A stretch of 64,000 nt of DNA from Pontibacillus marinus BH030004 = DSM 16465 (GCF_000425225.1 NZ_KE384332.1:148542-212541), one strand, 5' to 3'; positions 18,166-28,562 are shown, counted from the first letter of the stretch. Translations and numbers: made by a program. The notes: generated from the sequence alone by a model not told the origin.

Positions 18166-19248
18166 ATGGAATTATTACGTTTAGACCTGCAATTTTTCCA
18201 AGGTGAAAAAACTGAAGAAGCGACTCCGAAAAAGCGTGAAGACACACGAAAAAAAGGTCAGGTTCCAAAGAGTCAGGATGTTAATACAGCGATTCTATTA
18301 TTTGCTGTCTTCTTGTTACTTTTTGTTATTGGAGGTTTCCTGCGAGACCAGTTTACAGGTTTGTTTAAAAATACATTCCAAGAGTACTTAACCTGGGATT
18401 TGACACAACACAATGTACAACAAATCTTCGTTGAAGCTAGTTTTGAAATGACCAAGACATTAGCCCCTATAGCAGGAATGGCTATTGTAGCAGGACTTGC
18501 TTCTAACCTGTTGCAGGTAGGCGTTATGTTTACAGGAGAACCATTAAAGATGGATCTTAAAAAGCTTGATCCCATACAAGGAGCTAAAAAAGTTTTCTCA
18601 GCTCGAGCCCTTGTAGAACTATTTAAATCCTTACTGAAAATAGGGTTTGTAGGAACCGTAACCTTTTCTATTCTTTGGTGGAGAAAAGGAGATATGTTGG
18701 AGATGTCTCAAAAAAGCTTGGAAAGTGCGATTGCTTTTTTTGGACAAACAACCATTATTATGGGAACCTCAGCTTCTTTGCTTTTATTGATCTTATCTGT
18801 TATTGACTACACCTATCAAAAGTATGATCATGAGAAAAACATTCGAATGTCAAAGCAGGATGTAAAAGATGAGAACAAAAACATGGAAGGTGACCCTCAA
18901 ATTAAATCTAAGATTAAAGAAAGACAAAGACAAATGTCCCAACAACGTATGATGAGTGAAGTTCCAGAAGCAGACGTTGTCATCACTAACCCAACGCACT
19001 ATGCCATTGCGATTAAGTACGATGAGGAAAAATCACAAGCCCCGTATGTTGTTGCAAAAGGTGTCGATTATGTTGCTCAGAAAATTAAAGAAATAGCCAA
19101 ACAACATGATGTAGTCACCGTAGAAAATCGACCTTTAGCAAGAGCCTTATACGATGAGGTTGAAGTTGAAAATGCGATTGGGGAAGAGTTTTATCAAGCG
19201 GTAGCTGAAATTTTAGCCTACGTCTACCGCATTCAGAAAAAAGCGTAG
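18166..19248 (+). CDS. flhB: Flagellar export switch protein FlhB
   Basis: FlhB is the export-gate protein whose self-cleavage switches substrate specificity from rod/hook to filament. The 360-residue protein has the N-terminal motif EKTEEATPKKREDTRKKGQV, four membrane helices to about residue 215 and a cytoplasmic domain. The autocleavage motif NPTH is near residues 275-278 and intact, followed by YAIAIKY. The end LAYVYRIQKKA is typical. Confidence 0.97.
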   Translation: MELLRLDLQFFQGEKTEEATPKKREDTRKKGQVPKSQDVNTAILLFAVFLLLFVIGGFLRDQFTGLFKNTFQEYLTWDLTQHNVQQIFVEASFEMTKTLAPIAGMAIVAGLASNLLQVGVMFTGEPLKMDLKKLDPIQGAKKVFSARALVELFKSLLKIGFVGTVTFSILWWRKGDMLEMSQKSLESAIAFFGQTTIIMGTSASLLLLILSVIDYTYQKYDHEKNIRMSKQDVKDENKNMEGDPQIKSKIKERQRQMSQQRMMSEVPEADVVITNPTHYAIAIKYDEEKSQAPYVVAKGVDYVAQKIKEIAKQHDVVTVENRPLARALYDEVEVENAIGEEFYQAVAEILAYVYRIQKKA

Positions 19249-19268
19249 GAAAGTAGGGAGCGTATACC

Positions 19269-21299
19269 ATGGCAGCTAGAGATTTATCGGTATTGGTGGG
19301 CGTCATTTTAATTATTGTGATGCTAGTTATACCAATGCCACCCGTCCTATTAAGTTTATTCATATTAGTTAACATATCATTGGCATTAATGGTCGCGTTA
19401 GTCGCCATGAATACAACGGATGCTTTAGAGTTCTCCATATTCCCTTCACTCTTACTTTTGTTGACGCTGTTTCGTTTAGGGTTGAATGTTTCAACAACTC
19501 GTTCGATCTTATCAGAAGCGGAAGCTGGTGGAGTTGTCTCGACATTCGGAACGTTTGTAACAGGAAACAGCCCGCTTGTCGGTTTTGTTATTTTTGCTAT
19601 TTTAGTTATCATTCAATTTTTAGTTATTACCAAAGGTGCAGAACGTGTTTCCGAAGTTGCGGCACGATTTACTTTAGATGCCATGCCAGGTAAGCAAATG
19701 TCTATTGATGCGGACTTAAACGCTGGGCTTATTTCTGAGGTGCAAGCGAAAGAACGCAGAGAAAAAATTGAAAATGAAGCGGATTTTCACGGTGCCATGG
19801 ATGGTGCCAGTAAATTCGTTAAAGGTGACGCTATTGCTGGGATTATCATTGTGTTGATAAACATTATTTTTGGTTTGATTATTGGTATGACCCAAAAAGG
19901 GATGGGGTTTGGTGAAGCCATTAATACATACACCAAATTAACAGTAGGAGATGGCCTTACAAGTCAAATTCCCGCACTATTAATCTCGACGGCCACTGGT
20001 ATTGTCGTTACGAGAGTGAATTCTGAAGGAAACCTAGGATCTGATGTTACGAAGCAATTATTCCGTTATCCTAAACTTTTATATATTGCAGGAGCTACAA
20101 TGCTTCTCTTGGGGTTAACTCCTATACCGATTTTCATAACCACATTTATTGGATTAGCGATGATCGGTGCAGGTTACGCGATGTCTCGTTCAGAAGAGAC
20201 CATTGAAGAAACGGTTGCTGATGAAGAGGAAGAAATGGAAAGCTCAGATATGCAATCCCCTGAAAATGTGGTGAATTTAATTAGTACAGATCCAATCGAA
20301 TTTGAATTTGGATATGCGCTAATTCCACTAGCCGATGCTAATCAAGGTGGGGATTTGCTAGATCGAATTGTTATGATCCGTAGGCAACTAGCTATTGAGC
20401 TTGGCCTTGTCATACCAGTAGTACGCATTCGGGACAATATTCAATTAAACCCTAATGAGTATCGTTTAAAAGTAAAAGGGAATCAAGTGGCTTCTGGTGA
20501 GTTACTTCTTGACCATTATTTAGCGATGAGTCCAGGTGGAGAAGATGATGCTATTGAAGGTATAGATACGCAAGAACCAGCATTTGGATTACCTGCTAAA
20601 TGGATTACGGAGGAAACAAAAGAAGACGCTGAAATGTTTGGATACACAGTGGTTGATCCTCCATCGGTTGTGTCCACTCATATTACCGAAATTATTAAGC
20701 AACACGCACACATGTTATTAGGGCGTCAAGAAACGAAACAGTTAATTGATCATTTGCAAGAATCCTATCCAATTTTAGTAGAAGAAGTTACACCAGACCC
20801 ATTAAATACTGGAGAGATTCAAAAGGTCTTAGCGAAGCTTTTACGCGAAAATGTTTCCATTAAGAATCTACCTGTTATTTTCGAAACCTTAGCAGACTTT
20901 GGCAAGATGACAAACGATACAGAATTATTAGCGGAATATGTAAGGCAATCCTTATCCACTCAAATTACAAACCAGTTTGTTCAAGATCGTGACTCACTTA
21001 AGGTATTAACGGTATCAGGTAAAGTTGAAAAAACAGTGGCTGAACATATTCAACAAACGGAACATGGTAGTTATTTAGCGCTCGACCCAGATTCACAGCA
21101 AGCTATCGTTCAATCCGTAGCCCAGCAAGTAGAGCAATTGTCCCTTCAAGAGGATACGCCAATTGTATTATGTTCACCAGCTGTTCGAATGTATATCAAA
21201 CAATTATTAGAAAGATTCCTTCCACAAGTGGCTGTACTCTCTTATAACGAGTTAGAGCCAAGTGTCGAAGTACAAAGTGTTGGGGTGGTGAATATCTAA
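19269..21299 (+). CDS. flhA: Flagellar export gate protein FlhA
   Basis: FlhA forms the nonameric ring of the export gate that receives chaperone-substrate complexes and conducts protons. The 676-residue protein has about eight membrane helices within residues 1-310. The FHIPEP-family loop includes FTLDAMPGKQMSIDADLNAG and ADFHGAMDGASKFVKGD. A cytoplasmic receptor domain covers about 330-676. flhF begins within its stop codon (TAATG). Confidence 0.97.
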   Translation: MAARDLSVLVGVILIIVMLVIPMPPVLLSLFILVNISLALMVALVAMNTTDALEFSIFPSLLLLLTLFRLGLNVSTTRSILSEAEAGGVVSTFGTFVTGNSPLVGFVIFAILVIIQFLVITKGAERVSEVAARFTLDAMPGKQMSIDADLNAGLISEVQAKERREKIENEADFHGAMDGASKFVKGDAIAGIIIVLINIIFGLIIGMTQKGMGFGEAINTYTKLTVGDGLTSQIPALLISTATGIVVTRVNSEGNLGSDVTKQLFRYPKLLYIAGATMLLLGLTPIPIFITTFIGLAMIGAGYAMSRSEETIEETVADEEEEMESSDMQSPENVVNLISTDPIEFEFGYALIPLADANQGGDLLDRIVMIRRQLAIELGLVIPVVRIRDNIQLNPNEYRLKVKGNQVASGELLLDHYLAMSPGGEDDAIEGIDTQEPAFGLPAKWITEETKEDAEMFGYTVVDPPSVVSTHITEIIKQHAHMLLGRQETKQLIDHLQESYPILVEEVTPDPLNTGEIQKVLAKLLRENVSIKNLPVIFETLADFGKMTNDTELLAEYVRQSLSTQITNQFVQDRDSLKVLTVSGKVEKTVAEHIQQTEHGSYLALDPDSQQAIVQSVAQQVEQLSLQEDTPIVLCSPAVRMYIKQLLERFLPQVAVLSYNELEPSVEVQSVGVVNI

Positions 21300-22465
21300 T
21301 GAAAGTAAAAAAATATGTAGCACCAACCATGCCAGAGGCCATGAATAAGATACGGAAAGAACTTGGTCATGATGCTGTAATTCTTAATTCAAAAGAAATT
21401 AACCAGGGTGGATTTTTAGGATTCTTTCGTAAAAAAAATATTGAAGTCATTGCTGCGATTGATCCTCAACCAAAAGTTGAACAAAAAGCATCGCCTAAAA
21501 AACCAGAGAGACAGGAAAAACCAATACAACCTAGTGTACCTAAAGCACCACCTATCTCTTATGCCCAACAAGATGAACCAAAGCCAAAACAAGATGAAAA
21601 TGTCTTAAAAGAGATAAGAGAATTAAAAGAACTTATGCAGCACCAGCCAATGAGCTCAACGGTGGCATATCCTGATGTTTTACAAGAAGTTTATCAAAAC
21701 CTGATCAAGCAAGAAGTTTCAGAGGAGATTAGTCATCAGTTGATGCAGCCGCTTATTGAAACGTTTTATACAACAAAGAGTAACGTGAATGAAGAGATGG
21801 TAAAGGAATGGCTTATAGATGAAATTCGACATCAGGTCCAAGACATCCCATTCGAAGGTTTATCGTTTGAGAAGCAATTCATTCATCTAGTTGGTCCAAC
21901 AGGGGTTGGGAAGACAACCACGATTGCAAAATTAGCTGCAGAGAGTGTCATTAAACACAAGAAGAAAGTAGCTTTTATTACAACAGATACGTTTCGTATT
22001 GCAGCCATCGACCAATTAAAAACTTATGCTAAAATCTTAGATATACCAATTGAAATAGCATACAACTTAGAGGATTATAAACAAGCCAAAGAAAAGTTTA
22101 GTGATTATGATCATGTTCTAGTGGATACAGCAGGACGAAACTTCAGAGATCAGCAGTATGTTGAAGAACTAAAAAAGATTATTGATTTTGAAGCTGAACT
22201 TGAGACGTACCTAGCTTTATCATTAACAAGTAAATATTCTGATATGGATGCTATTTACCAACAGTTTTCAAACGTACCTATTCAAAAACTTATATTCACT
22301 AAGGTCGATGAAACCTCGTACAGTGGTGCAATGCTCAATATGGTTTTACAGCATAAAATAGGTGTTGCTTACTTGACGGATGGTCAAAATGTACCAGATG
22401 ATATAAGTGAAGCTTCGGTTGAGAAAATGATAAGAAGGATAGTTGGTGAAACAGGTGAAACATGA
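21299..22465 (+). CDS. flhF: SRP-family flagellar GTPase FlhF
   Basis: FlhF is a GTPase related to Ffh/FtsY that helps position flagellar basal bodies. The 388-residue protein has a basic, Pro/Lys-rich N-terminal region. An NG-type GTPase domain has the P-loop GPTGVGKTT near residues 198-206. It also shows the SRP-type motifs TTDTFRIAAIDQL and DTAGRN. The start overlaps the flhA stop and flhG begins inside its 3' end, which couples the FlhF/FlhG pair. Confidence 0.96.
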   Translation: MKVKKYVAPTMPEAMNKIRKELGHDAVILNSKEINQGGFLGFFRKKNIEVIAAIDPQPKVEQKASPKKPERQEKPIQPSVPKAPPISYAQQDEPKPKQDENVLKEIRELKELMQHQPMSSTVAYPDVLQEVYQNLIKQEVSEEISHQLMQPLIETFYTTKSNVNEEMVKEWLIDEIRHQVQDIPFEGLSFEKQFIHLVGPTGVGKTTTIAKLAAESVIKHKKKVAFITTDTFRIAAIDQLKTYAKILDIPIEIAYNLEDYKQAKEKFSDYDHVLVDTAGRNFRDQQYVEELKKIIDFEAELETYLALSLTSKYSDMDAIYQQFSNVPIQKLIFTKVDETSYSGAMLNMVLQHKIGVAYLTDGQNVPDDISEASVEKMIRRIVGETGET

Positions 22466-23321
22466 TCAGGCACAGAAGCTCCGTGAAAAATTAAATCAGC
22501 TACGAAATACATCTGAAGCAAAAACGATTGCCGTGATTAGTGGGAAAGGCGGAGTGGGGAAATCAAATTTCGCCTTGAACTTCGCCCTATCTTTAGCAAA
22601 GAACAATAAGAAAGTTTTATTATTTGACCTGGATATCGGAATGGGAAATATTGATATTTTACTCGGGCTTACCCCTGAACGATCCATAGTTGATATGTTC
22701 GAACAAGACATTCCAATTGATGATATTATTGAAGAAGGTCCACAATCATTATCATATATAGCAGCTGGATCTGGATTATCAGATATATTTCATTTTAGTG
22801 AAGAGAAACTAGATTATTTCTATCAACAGTTGCAAAATCTAGTTCAATCCTATGACTATATTTTATTTGATATGGGAGCTGGAGTAACAAATGATAGTTT
22901 GCATTTCATCTTAGCAGCAAATGAGTGTTTTGTTGTTACAACCCCAGAACCAACTGCTTTAACAGATGGCTACGCAATGATTAAGCATATTACGCAAAAG
23001 CAATTTGATTTACCACTATTTCTTGTAGTAAATAAGGCCTTTTCACAGAGAGCTGGCGAGAAAACGATGGAGCGAATGCAAGATGTGGTGTCGCAATTTT
23101 TAAATAAATCTATAGAACCTCTGGGGATTTTGCCTGATGATCGAGTGGTTACGAAAGCTGTAACAAGACAAGTACCTTTTTTATCATACGATGAAAAAGC
23201 TAAAATAAGTCAAGCTCTTACTCATATGACAAATCAGTACTTAGAACAAAACATTGATATTCACAAAAAGGTGCCATTCCGATTTGTGTCTAAGCTTAAG
23301 CAATTTATGCTAGAAAGGTAG
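22443..23321 (+). CDS. flhG: MinD-like ATPase FlhG (YlxH)
   Basis: FlhG is a MinD/ParA-type ATPase that activates FlhF and helps control flagellar number and spacing. The 292-residue protein carries the deviant Walker A motif GKGGVGKSN near residues 33-41. The switch strand LLFDLDIGMGNIDILLG and a C-terminal amphipathic, Lys-rich tail (FVSKLKQFMLER) suit membrane targeting. In-frame TTG 22443, GTG 22446 and GTG 22455 are all possible starts; AGAAGGAT at 22433-22440 favours the first two. Confidence 0.94.
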   Translation: MVKQVKHDQAQKLREKLNQLRNTSEAKTIAVISGKGGVGKSNFALNFALSLAKNNKKVLLFDLDIGMGNIDILLGLTPERSIVDMFEQDIPIDDIIEEGPQSLSYIAAGSGLSDIFHFSEEKLDYFYQQLQNLVQSYDYILFDMGAGVTNDSLHFILAANECFVVTTPEPTALTDGYAMIKHITQKQFDLPLFLVVNKAFSQRAGEKTMERMQDVVSQFLNKSIEPLGILPDDRVVTKAVTRQVPFLSYDEKAKISQALTHMTNQYLEQNIDIHKKVPFRFVSKLKQFMLER

Positions 23322-23328
23322 GTCGATT

Positions 23329-24396
23329 ATGAAAGGAATACGCGTGTTAGTGATCGACGACTCTGCCTTTATGAGAAAGATGATTACAGACATCTTAGAT
23401 GAAGATTCCAGGTTAACTGTTATTGGGACAGCCCGAAATGGTGAAGATGGTTTACGCAAAATACGTGAACTCTCCCCTGATGTTGTGACACTTGATATTG
23501 AAATGCCTATTATGGATGGTCTGGATTGTTTACAACAAATCATGAAGGACACTCCGCTACCAGTAGTTATGTTATCAAGTTTAACGGCGCAGGGTGCAGA
23601 AAGCACAATGAAAGCAATGGAGTATGGAGCCATTGATTTTATCCAGAAACCTTCTGGTGCCATTTCTTTAGATATTGAAACCATCCAAGAGGAGATTACC
23701 AAGAAAGTATTTGAAGCAGCAAATGTAAATGTTGAACGGTTGATAACCCAGCATAAAGAAGAGACTTCAACGATTCCTTTTACACCCAAGAAGACCAAAC
23801 TTTTACAACAAAAATCATTGAAGAAACTTATTGCAATTGGGGCGTCGACAGGTGGACCTAGAGCGTTACAAAAGGTTTTAATGCAACTACCTGAAGACCT
23901 CCCTGCTCCAGTGCTTATTGTGCAACATATGCCTCAGGGTTTTACGAAATCGTTGGCAAACCGCTTAAATACTCTGTGTCAAGTACACGTGAAAGAAGCG
24001 GAAAATGGTGAAGTTCTTCAAAAAGGTACAGTTTATATTGCACCAGGTGATTTTCACATGACTGTTAGAAAAGTTGGAATGTCACTTGCCATTCAGTTAT
24101 CTCAAACTCCTGAGAGATTGGGGCACCGTCCTTCAGTAGATGTCATGTTTGAGTCGCTATTAGGCTTAAATAATTATGAAACCTACGCCATTGTGTTAAC
24201 CGGGATGGGGTCTGATGGAGCGAGAGGTTTGGAGATGTTAAAGAAGAAATCTGAACACGTTGTAGCTTTAGCAGAGTCCAGTGAGTCATCGGTTGTTTAC
24301 GGAATGCCAAAAGCAGCTTTCCAAACGAATCAGGTAGATCATGTGGTTCATTTAAACGATGTAACGAACACAGTTATGAAATTAATAGGGGAATAA
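23329..24396 (+). CDS. cheB: Chemoreceptor glutamate methylesterase CheB
   Basis: CheB removes methyl groups from chemoreceptors when phosphorylated by CheA. The 355-residue protein has a receiver domain (D10, D11, phosphoacceptor D56 in VTLDIEMP, IQKPSG loop), a linker, and a C-terminal esterase. The esterase triad is Ser about 173 in GASTGGPR, His about 200 in VQHMPQGF, and Asp about 294 in GMGSDGARG. All key residues are present. Confidence 0.97.
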   Translation: MKGIRVLVIDDSAFMRKMITDILDEDSRLTVIGTARNGEDGLRKIRELSPDVVTLDIEMPIMDGLDCLQQIMKDTPLPVVMLSSLTAQGAESTMKAMEYGAIDFIQKPSGAISLDIETIQEEITKKVFEAANVNVERLITQHKEETSTIPFTPKKTKLLQQKSLKKLIAIGASTGGPRALQKVLMQLPEDLPAPVLIVQHMPQGFTKSLANRLNTLCQVHVKEAENGEVLQKGTVYIAPGDFHMTVRKVGMSLAIQLSQTPERLGHRPSVDVMFESLLGLNNYETYAIVLTGMGSDGARGLEMLKKKSEHVVALAESSESSVVYGMPKAAFQTNQVDHVVHLNDVTNTVMKLIGE

Positions 24397-24411
24397 GAGA
24401 GGTGGAGGGAA

Positions 24412-26505
24412 ATGGAAGTTAATCAGTATTTAGAAGTATTTATTGAAGAAAGTAAAGAGAACTTACAGACAGTTAATGATTCCTTATTACAACTAGAGAA
24501 GGATCCCTCAAACTTGGATCTAGTGAGTGAGATCTTTCGTGCTGCCCACACATTAAAAGGAATGTCAGCAACAATGGGCTATCAGGATTTAGCGAATTTA
24601 ACACACAAGATAGAAAACGTGTTAGACGCTGTTCGAAATCAACAAGTTGAAGTTGATACAGATCTATTAGATATTGTATTTGATTCACTAGAAGATCTAG
24701 AAGCAATGGTAACAGATATTGCTTCAGGTGGAGATGGCCAGCGCGACGTTGAAAGTATTGTTGAAAAGTTAAATCGAATTGCTCAAGGAGAAAAGCCTGC
24801 AGATGTTCAGCAAAGTAATGATACAGTTAAAGAGACCGCAGCTACCACTGCACCTGCAGAAACAGAAGTAAATGGTATTCAAGGTTTAGATGAATTCGAG
24901 TTGACAGTTCTACAAGAGTCCAATGAAAGAGGCTTCCAGAATGTACAGCTTTCTGTCTATTTACGTGAGGATTGTCTCCTTAAAGCTGCAAGAGTCTATA
25001 TGGTATTTGAAGTACTTGAACAAATTGGTGAAGTAATTAAATCGACACCTTCTGTCGATCAACTTGAAGAGGAAGATTTTGATAATCAATTCCATGTCCT
25101 CCTTGTAACTCAAGAAGATCTGTCAGAGATTGAAAGTCGCGTTATGAAGGTTTCTGAATTAGATAAGGTTGTTGTCGAAACGTTTTCTATCGATGAATAT
25201 AAAATAAATCAACAAGAGCAACAGAAAGAACAAGAACAAGTCCAAAACGAAAAAGAAGCTAAGGCAGAAGCAGTACACACCGAAACGAAACAAGAAAATA
25301 CTCCTGCTCCTACAAATCAGAATGAAAATGCTCAAGAACCTAAACAGCAGCAAGCTCAAAACAAGACCATTCGGGTTAATATTGAACGCCTAGATGTCTT
25401 GATGAATTTGTTCGAAGAGCTTGTTATTGACCGTGGGCGTTTAGAACAGATCTCAAGCGATTTAAACCATAATGAATTGAATGAAACTGTAGAACGAATG
25501 TCACGTATTTCAGGTGATTTACAGAACATCATTTTGAATATGAGAATGGTACAAGTAGAACAGGTCTTCAATCGATTCCCTCGTATGGTACGTCAGCTTG
25601 CTAGAGACTTACATAAGAAGATCAACCTAGAAATCTCTGGTGCTGATACGGAGCTTGATCGAACCGTTATTGATGAAATCGGAGATCCGCTGGTTCACTT
25701 GATACGAAACGCTTTAGATCATGGTATCGAAACCCCTGAAGAACGTGTAGCACAAGGGAAACCTGAAGAAGGAACGTTACATCTTAAAGCTTATCAATCT
25801 GGGAATCATGTATTTATTGAAATCTCGGATGATGGCGGGGGAATCAACAGAGATAAGGTACTACAAAAAGCCATTGATAATAGTGTTATCACACCTGAAC
25901 AAGGCGCTTCTCTTGATGACCAACAAATCTATGAATTAATTATGGAAAGTGGTTTCTCTACAGCCGATAAAATATCAGATGTTTCTGGCCGTGGTGTTGG
26001 GTTGGATGTAGTGAAAAACACAATTGAGTCATTGGGTGGATCAATCACCATTGATTCAAAACTTTATGAAGGTTCGGTATTTTCGATCCAACTTCCATTA
26101 ACCTTATCAATCATTTCGGTTATGTTAGTTGAAGTGGAAGATGAAAAATATGCAATCCCACTTTCATCTATTATAGAAACAGCCATCATCAAAAAAGAAG
26201 AAATTATGAAAGCGCACAACAAGAAGGTCATTGATTTTAGAGGTAAAATCGTTCCTTTAGTCTCCTTAAAGGATGTATTTGAAGTGCCAGGGGAACAAGA
26301 AGAAGAAACTCATTATTCTGTCGTTATTGTTCGTAAGGGAGATAAAATGGCAGGCTTAATTGTTGATTCATTTATTGGACAGCAAGAGGTAGTGCTTAAG
26401 GCGCTTGGAAACTATTTATCTAATGTTTTCGCTGTTTCTGGTGCCACAATTTTAGGAGATGGCCAAGTCGCTCTTATTGTAGATAGTAATGCATTAATTA
26501 AATAA
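24412..26505 (+). CDS. cheA: Chemotaxis histidine kinase CheA
   Basis: CheA autophosphorylates in response to receptors and passes phosphate to CheY and CheB. The 697-residue protein has all five domains: P1 with phospho-acceptor H46 (AAHTLKG); P2; a Gln/Glu-rich linker about 265-315; P3 dimerisation; P4 kinase with the N box (HLIRNALDHGIE), G1 (DDGGGI) and G2 (GRGVGLDVV); and a P5 CheW-like domain at the end. A typical Bacillus start follows GGTGGAGGG. Confidence 0.97.
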   Translation: MEVNQYLEVFIEESKENLQTVNDSLLQLEKDPSNLDLVSEIFRAAHTLKGMSATMGYQDLANLTHKIENVLDAVRNQQVEVDTDLLDIVFDSLEDLEAMVTDIASGGDGQRDVESIVEKLNRIAQGEKPADVQQSNDTVKETAATTAPAETEVNGIQGLDEFELTVLQESNERGFQNVQLSVYLREDCLLKAARVYMVFEVLEQIGEVIKSTPSVDQLEEEDFDNQFHVLLVTQEDLSEIESRVMKVSELDKVVVETFSIDEYKINQQEQQKEQEQVQNEKEAKAEAVHTETKQENTPAPTNQNENAQEPKQQQAQNKTIRVNIERLDVLMNLFEELVIDRGRLEQISSDLNHNELNETVERMSRISGDLQNIILNMRMVQVEQVFNRFPRMVRQLARDLHKKINLEISGADTELDRTVIDEIGDPLVHLIRNALDHGIETPEERVAQGKPEEGTLHLKAYQSGNHVFIEISDDGGGINRDKVLQKAIDNSVITPEQGASLDDQQIYELIMESGFSTADKISDVSGRGVGLDVVKNTIESLGGSITIDSKLYEGSVFSIQLPLTLSIISVMLVEVEDEKYAIPLSSIIETAIIKKEEIMKAHNKKVIDFRGKIVPLVSLKDVFEVPGEQEEETHYSVVIVRKGDKMAGLIVDSFIGQQEVVLKALGNYLSNVFAVSGATILGDGQVALIVDSNALIK

Positions 26506-26520
26506 GTGGGAGGAGATTGC

Positions 26521-26991
26521 ATGTCTGAATTAAATGGACAAGATGAAAAGATTATTGTGTTTCAATTAAAAGATGAAGAGTTTGGTGTACCTGTTCAACA
26601 AGTTGGTTCAATTGAGAGAATGCAACATATTACACGAGTGCCAAGCACGCCAGATTTCGTTAAAGGTGTTATCAATTTAAGAGGTGTTGTGACACCAATT
26701 ATTGATCTACGTACTCGATTTGACCTGCATTCAAAGGAACATGATGAAAGTACAAGGATTATCATTGTACATTATAATGATATGGAAGTTGGCTTAATTG
26801 TAGATTCAGCTAATGATGTTATTGATATTCCGAAAGAAGCTATTGAGCCACCTCCAGAAGTCGTTGGTACTGTTGAAGCGGAATACATTCAAGGTGTGGC
26901 AAAGTTAGAACGACGTCTATTAATCTTATTAGATTTGCAAAAAGTATTTTCCTCAGAAGAAGTAAGAGAACTTAAAACGATAGAAGGTTAA
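26521..26991 (+). CDS. cheW: Chemotaxis coupling protein CheW
   Basis: CheW links CheA to chemoreceptor arrays. I take ATG 26521 (156 residues), 5 bp after GGGAGGAG at 26508-26515; the in-frame GTG 26506 would precede that site. The protein is one CheW/SH3-like domain with the hallmarks VIDLRTRFDL and VGLIVDSANDVIDI. cheC starts 4 bp after its stop. Confidence 0.97.
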   Translation: MSELNGQDEKIIVFQLKDEEFGVPVQQVGSIERMQHITRVPSTPDFVKGVINLRGVVTPIIDLRTRFDLHSKEHDESTRIIIVHYNDMEVGLIVDSANDVIDIPKEAIEPPPEVVGTVEAEYIQGVAKLERRLLILLDLQKVFSSEEVRELKTIEG

Positions 26992-26995
26992 GCCT

Positions 26996-27634
26996 ATGCC
27001 CTTTATGAATCAATTTTCACAAGATCATTTGGATGTTTTAAAAGAGGTTGGAAATATTGGTGCAGGTCATGCTGCAACGTCTTTATCAAAGCTCTTAGAC
27101 CGAAAGATTGATATGAATATTCCTGATGTAAGACTTGTGAGCTTTAATGAAATGATGGATATAGCAGGTGGTGCTGAACAAGTGCTCGTCTCAGTCTTTT
27201 TACGACTAGAGGGTGATGTTTCAGGGAGCATGTTTTTTGTGCTTCCTCCCGAACAAGCAAATCGTATGGCATTCCAAATGACTGGGGATGAGAAGATTAA
27301 TTTTTCCTCACCCCCTTATTCGGAAATGGGTGTTTCTGCAATTAATGAATTAGGTAATATTTTATCAGGTTCCTATTTATCAGCTCTTTCAGATTTTACG
27401 AATTTATCGATTCAACCATCTGTACCGTCTGTCTCTATTGATATGATAGGAGCTGTCCTAAGCTTTGGCTTACTTGAATTATCTCAAGTGAGTGACCATG
27501 CAATCGTGATCGATACTTGTATTAAGGATAATAGTATAAATAGTGGAGAGGTTCGAGGTCACTTTTTCCTACTACCAGATCCTGGTTCATTTCCGATTAT
27601 TTTTAAAGCTCTTGGGGTACAAGATCATGAGTAG
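26996..27634 (+). CDS. cheC: CheY-P phosphatase CheC
   Basis: CheC dephosphorylates CheY-P and binds CheD in the Bacillus adaptation system. The 212-residue protein contains both phosphatase helices with the E-x3-N pattern: [17 protein letters not shown] near residue 15 and [17 protein letters not shown] near residue 114. The end overlaps cheD, consistent with coupled synthesis of the partners. Confidence 0.96.
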   Translation: MPFMNQFSQDHLDVLKEVGNIGAGHAATSLSKLLDRKIDMNIPDVRLVSFNEMMDIAGGAEQVLVSVFLRLEGDVSGSMFFVLPPEQANRMAFQMTGDEKINFSSPPYSEMGVSAINELGNILSGSYLSALSDFTNLSIQPSVPSVSIDMIGAVLSFGLLELSQVSDHAIVIDTCIKDNSINSGEVRGHFFLLPDPGSFPIIFKALGVQDHE

Positions 27635-28124
27635 TGTTGCATCTGTTGTCAAGGTAGGGATTGCTGATATAAATTATGCAACTGCTCCTCGTAGTATCCG
27701 AACTTCAGGATTAGGTTCATGTGTTGGAGTAGTTGTTTATGATCTTAAGACACAAATTGTAGGAATGGCACATGTCATGTTACCAGATTCGAGTATGTCC
27801 AAAGAAACACCTAAAAATACTGCGAAATATGCTGACACAGCTATTCCAGAGTTATATAAAACCTTAAAATATAAAGGTGTTCAACCGTACTCCTTAAAAG
27901 CAAAAATTGCGGGTGGGGCTCAAATGTTCCCTTTCTCCACATCCAATGAAATGATGCGCATTGGACCTCGAAATGTAGAAGCAGTAAAAGATTCTCTTCA
28001 ACAGTTGAGAATCCCAATCGTTGCGGAAGATTGTGGAGGTAACAGTGGTAGAACGATTGAGTTTCATCCAGATACGGGTATTTTACAAGTCAGAACAGTA
28101 AATAAAGGAGTATCAGAAATTTGA
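27627..28124 (+). CDS. cheD: Chemoreceptor glutamine deamidase CheD
   Basis: CheD deamidates receptor glutamines and is regulated by CheC. I start at ATG 27627, giving 165 residues, overlapping the last 8 bp of cheC. A longer frame from 27543 would place 28 foreign residues before the conserved part. Catalytic residues are present: Cys in [12 protein letters not shown], His in [10 protein letters not shown], and a Thr in the C-terminal half. The AGGAQMF motif is also there. Confidence 0.95.
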   Translation: MSSVASVVKVGIADINYATAPRSIRTSGLGSCVGVVVYDLKTQIVGMAHVMLPDSSMSKETPKNTAKYADTAIPELYKTLKYKGVQPYSLKAKIAGGAQMFPFSTSNEMMRIGPRNVEAVKDSLQQLRIPIVAEDCGGNSGRTIEFHPDTGILQVRTVNKGVSEI

Positions 28125-28522
28125 TGGTAGGGAAATTATGGTGGAATTTAGTGTTTGCTTTAATGGGAGCATTAATGGTCTACATCCTTTCCATTGGAGA
28201 GAATACTTTATCAACCACTGCAATAAGATCTTCAGGCACTTTTATACTATTTTTTTTATTACTTTTCTTTTTTCGCTGGGCAATAGGTTACGCTTCAGAG
28301 AATCGTTATGAAGTTGTTCAAGGTTCTGAAAGGGAAGAGACTGTATCTGAAAGTGAGCTCAACCCAGAAACATCTGATGCAGCTGCCCATACATTCACCT
28401 CAGATGAACAAATGTTAAATAATCAATCAGATGGGGAAACAGAATCACAAAACGAGTTATCAGAGGAAGAAGCAAAGAAAACCTCAGAGATGATTCGTTC
28501 TTTATTAGATGATGATGAATAA
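28124..28522 (+). CDS. Two-TM protein with acidic tail, function unknown
   Basis: I do not recognise this 132-residue protein. It begins with two membrane helices, near residues 6-25 and 38-58, separated by a short polar loop. A cytoplasm-like acidic Ser/Glu-rich tail of about 70 residues ends in EEEAKKTSEMIRSLLDDDE. It starts within the cheD stop codon (TGATG) and lies 40 bp before sigD, so it is cotranscribed with chemotaxis genes. To my knowledge B. subtilis has no gene at this spot. An in-frame TTG at 28121 is an alternative start. Confidence 0.75.
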   Translation: MVGKLWWNLVFALMGALMVYILSIGENTLSTTAIRSSGTFILFFLLLFFFRWAIGYASENRYEVVQGSEREETVSESELNPETSDAAAHTFTSDEQMLNNQSDGETESQNELSEEEAKKTSEMIRSLLDDDE

Positions 28523-28562
28523 AGCATAGAAAACAACAGGACAATCAACGAGGAGGATCCAT

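Noticed and set aside
27543..27626. 28-codon N-terminal extension of CheD inside cheC
   Set aside because: No ribosome site and no similarity; ATG 27627 gives the standard CheD length.
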